From NCBI GenBank assembly GCA_039519185.1, contig CM076846.1, positions 126,422,182 to 126,486,181 of the forward strand: DNA of 64,000 nucleotides, in the 5' to 3' direction. A model generated the notes under the pieces. That model was not told the DNA's origin. It saw only the letters and a list, made by a program, of their open reading frames with translations, and did no database searches. Made by a program: the position numbers and the translations under genes. Positions 63,601-64,000 of this stretch are shown piece by piece; within the stretch, counting starts at the first letter, position 1, and each line of letters opens with the position of its first letter. This stretch comes from Astragalus membranaceus. Lineage: Eukaryota > Streptophyta > Magnoliopsida > Fabales > Fabaceae.

Positions 63601-64000
63601 TGTGAACATCCAATTTTAACCGACAGTTGTTTTCTTTAATTTACGCGTGTCAAATCTATTATTGAGATGCATCGTGTGCCATTTAAATCACGTGGACGTT
63701 TTTGATCTTAATGCGAGCGCGCGTTTGTTTCGAGTTGTGTGCGAGTGGTTGCGTCGGTACGCGTTATTTTACCGTTTTTTTTTTAAAATTAATTACAATA
63801 AAATTAATGAGTGGCATAAAAGGCTGCTGTCCGTTGCATTGTCACAAATATAGGCATTTTTTTTATTTTGAAATAGTACAATTTTTTTAATACAAAATAA
63901 TACAAAAAATTAGTTAAAATACAAAAATTTCAAAAAAGAGAAAAAAAAAAAGGAAAGAGGGGGCGCAGAAGCTAGCTGGCCTAGCTAGGGTTACTCCTTG
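63601..64000 (+). repeat. Ogre-A 3' LTR (first 400 bp, continues)
   Basis: It begins TGTGAACATCCAATTTTAAC and matches 11370-11725 then 30873 onward, so it preserves the empty site of the Ogre-B insertion at 63961-63980. The rest lies outside the window. Confidence 0.9.

Larger units (their letters stand above)
11370..64000 (+). mobile_element. Ogre/Tat-type Ty3/gypsy element A (continues beyond the window)
   Basis: A very large plus-strand LTR retrotransposon. The 5' LTR pieces are 11370-11725, 30873-31961 and 35386-37186. A primer site lies at 37189-37206. ORF1, gag, protease, a short intron, RT-RNase H, a second RNase H, integrase, tandem repeats and a polypurine tract follow, and the 3' LTR starts at 63601. 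The second RNase H and the upstream ORF1 are diagnostic for the Ogre/Tat lineage. It is interrupted by at least five younger insertions and one inversion and carries many stop codons. The two LTR copies differ at about 12 positions in the ~360 bp I compared (11370-11725 versus 63609-63968). The first 8 bp of the 5' LTR are missing. Confidence 0.85.

Overview
This window is plant nuclear DNA, most likely from a dicot and plausibly a legume. The evidence is intron-bearing fragments of plant genes, nested LTR retrotransposons, CACTA, hAT and Helitron elements, and two giant Ogre/Tat-type elements, a group especially expanded in legumes. I see no intact single-copy host gene. Almost all of the 64 kb can be explained as transposons inserted into transposons.

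Layout. 1-1979 is AT-rich flank with a possible SINE. 1980-6934 is a decayed chromovirus (Reina-like). Its 3' LTR is cut at 6934 by a non-autonomous CACTA element (6935-11369) that carries minus-strand exon fragments of at least four host genes: an EDR1/CTR1-type Raf-like kinase, a BEACH-family protein, a BRCT-domain protein and an ALY/REF mRNA-export factor. That CACTA element is cut in turn by a plus-strand Ogre/Tat element, here Ogre-A (11370 to beyond 64000), whose 5' LTR, ORF1, gag and integrase regions are all disrupted.

Nested inside Ogre-A are several elements. Ogre-B (minus strand, 11726-30867, 3.7-3.8 kb LTRs) sits in the 5' LTR. A non-autonomous LTR element (31962-35380) with tRNA-like sequences in its LTRs also sits in the 5' LTR. 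A second gene-carrying CACTA element lies in ORF1 (38466-44177, TSD CGT) with DNA polymerase alpha, kinesin-7 and dynamin-related fragments. A CRM-type chromovirus lies in gag (46106-55478, TSD GATAG) and itself contains a Helitron (47170-49854). A hAT-like MITE lies in gag (56257-56877, TSD GTGTGTAC). The integrase core of Ogre-A is inverted in place (about 61287-62689).

How the parts work together. Ogre-A and Ogre-B share an ORF1, gag-protease, a short intron with a GTAATC donor, RT-RNase H, and tandem repeats before the polypurine tract. Ogre-A also has a second RNase H and a disrupted integrase; Ogre-B has lost both. Neither can move alone. LTR comparison by eye gives about 3% divergence for Ogre-A, 1.5-2% for Ogre-B, and about 1% or less for the CRM and tRNA-like-LTR elements, which agrees with the nesting order. 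The observations I consider least ordinary are the two multi-gene CACTA elements with splice sites and reading frames still intact, a covarying double-hairpin motif present twice in the LTRs of both Ogres, and the tRNA-like pairs in LTRs.
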